Position numbers and translations under genes: made by a program. The notes below the pieces were generated by a model. That model was given only the letters and a program-made list of their open reading frames with translations. It did not search any database and was not told the origin of the DNA. A stretch of DNA of 64,000 bases from Herbaspirillum sp. LeCh32-8 (lineage in GTDB: Bacteria; Pseudomonadota; Gammaproteobacteria; Burkholderiales; Burkholderiaceae_D), in assembly GCF_017814915.1 (NCBI RefSeq), contig NZ_JAGIPZ010000002.1:279084-343083 (forward strand), in the 5' to 3' direction. Positions 63,155 to 64,000 of this stretch are shown piece by piece; position 1 is the stretch's first letter, and every line of letters begins with the position of its first letter.

Positions 63155-64000
63155 TCAATCCAGCTCGGCGCCGTAGTCCACGTCGGCGCGCAGCGGGGTC
63201 TTGCTGGAGGCGGCGCGCACGTATTGCGGCGGCCATGCCACGTTTTCACGCAACTGGTCGGCCGCATGCAGCGGCCAGTACGGGTCGCGCAGCAGTTCGC
63301 GCGCCAGCAGCACCAGGTCGGCCTGGCCGGTGCGCAGCACGTGCTCGGCCTGGATGGCGTCGGTGATCATGCCGACCGTGCCGGTGGCGATGCCGGCCTC
63401 GGCCTTCACGCGCGCGGCGAACTCGGTCTGGTAGCCGGGGCCGGTCGGGATCGCCGCAGCCGGCAGGTTGCCGCCGCTGGAGACATCCACCAGGTCCACG
63501 CCCAGCTCGCCCAGGCGTTTGGACAGCGCCACGGTCTCGTCCGGCGTCCAGCCGCCTTCGGTCCAGTCGGTGGCCGACAGGCGCACGAACAGCGGCAGTT
63601 CCTTGGGCCATACCGCACGCACCGCGCTGGTCACTTCCAGCAGGAAGCGGATGCGATTCTCGAACGAGCCGCCGTACTGGTCGTTGCGCTTGTTGCTGAA
63701 GGGCGAGAGGAACTCATGGCCCAGGTAGCCGTGCGCTCCGTGCAGCTCGACCACCTTGAAGCCGGCCTGCAGCGAGCGCTTGGCGGCCTCCACGAAGGCT
63801 TGCACCAGGCCCTTGATTTCATCCACGGTGAGCGCATGCGGCTCGGTGTAGGTGGTGTCGAAGGCGACCGCCGACGGCGCCACCGGCAGCCAGCCGCCTT
63901 CGGCCTGTGGCACGCTGCCCGGCGCGCCGTCCCACGGCCGCAACGCGCTGGCCTTGCGGCCGGCATGGGCCAGCTGGATGCCGGGCACCGAGCCTTGTTG
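63155..64000 (-). CDS. YqjM/OYE-like NADPH:flavin oxidoreductase (N-terminus outside window)
   Basis: The frame runs off the right edge; 281 C-terminal residues are visible. GSVPGIQLAHAGRKAS holds the conserved histidine region, FVEAAKRSLQAGFKVVELHG and AHGYLGHEFLSPFSNKRNDQ, YGGSFENRIRFLLEV and GGWTPDETVAL follow, and the C-terminal phosphate-binding part is intact (TGVG-like GTVGMI, LVLLARELLRDPYWPL). It is an FMN-dependent old yellow enzyme of the YqjM type, reducing activated C=C bonds. Confidence 0.92.
   Translation of the reverse strand, partial: QQGSVPGIQLAHAGRKASALRPWDGAPGSVPQAEGGWLPVAPSAVAFDTTYTEPHALTVDEIKGLVQAFVEAAKRSLQAGFKVVELHGAHGYLGHEFLSPFSNKRNDQYGGSFENRIRFLLEVTSAVRAVWPKELPLFVRLSATDWTEGGWTPDETVALSKRLGELGVDLVDVSSGGNLPAAAIPTGPGYQTEFAARVKAEAGIATGTVGMITDAIQAEHVLRTGQADLVLLARELLRDPYWPLHAADQLRENVAWPPQYVRAASSKTPLRADVDYGAELD

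Overview
The window looks like a chromosome segment of a GC-rich betaproteobacterium of the Oxalobacteraceae, most like Herbaspirillum. The basis is the style of the core genes at both ends (an Orn/Lys/Arg decarboxylase, folA, opgGH, a Liv-type ABC transporter, BKACE, DedA, ArgO-like and YqjM-like genes), their codon use and their REP-like repeats. No tools were run, so the genus is an inference. A foreign island of about 40.4 kb, visibly richer in A+T than its flanks, occupies roughly 10276-50692.

Left flank (1-10275): a partial decarboxylase, folA, the opgG-opgH osmoregulated periplasmic glucan operon, an HlyD-type efflux adaptor and a NodT-type outer membrane factor, a strong bidirectional terminator, and the 3' part of the native thyA. 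Right flank (50693-64000): the 5' part of the same thyA, then a minus-strand catabolic and transport cluster (BKACE, hydroxyacyl-CoA dehydrogenase family enzyme, SDR, fused LivM-LivG-LivF, LivH, Tat-type binding protein) opposite a divergent GntR regulator. A small membrane protein, DedA, a LysE/ArgO exporter and a truncated YqjM-like flavoenzyme follow.

The island splits native thyA after about 102 codons. It has matching imperfect inverted ends (TTTTATCTAC), and it carries its own complete, shorter thyA just inside the left end, so the host should stay thymidine-prototrophic. At the right end four translationally coupled genes encode three tyrosine recombinases and a small HTH/coiled-coil protein. 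This matches the ginABCD set that defines GInt islands and is related to Tn554 TnpABC.

The cargo falls into blocks. (a) 11.4-14.5 kb: an OLD-like ATPase/TOPRIM protein flanked by two HEPN-motif proteins. (b) 14.5-15.0 kb: a small protein made of an internal duplication. (c) 15.4-19.6 kb: one minus-strand run of a short HigA-like ORF, a VapB-Fic fusion, an XRE-Fic paralogue, a HipA kinase and a HipB-like regulator. The two Fic proteins have complementary defects. (d) 20.2-28.5 kb: a metabolic cassette of an IclR regulator, HMG-CoA-lyase-like enzyme, class III CoA-transferase, SsuABC-type ABC transporter, SMP-30 lactonase and MFS transporter, bracketed by near-identical hairpins. (e) 29.0-34.2 kb: an XRE regulator with palindromic operators, a tRNA-like 3' end, a membrane protein plus HEPN pair, a Shedu-like nuclease broken by a stop codon beside its catalytic motif, and a coiled-coil membrane protein. 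(f) 34.5-40.3 kb: a 1460-residue nuclease-STAND NTPase coupled to a 477-residue unrecognised partner, a strong candidate antiviral system. (g) 40.5-44.8 kb: two proteins with short N-terminal helical domains of the plasmid 'glyoxalase superfamily' type, a TM/coiled-coil protein, and an XRE regulator divergent from an HCx5R phosphatase-like protein.

Overall this is a thyA-replacing GInt-type island that combines defence and toxin-antitoxin genes with a catabolic cassette. The most novel-looking parts are the paired Fic proteins, the STAND NTPase with its partner, and the thyA replacement design.
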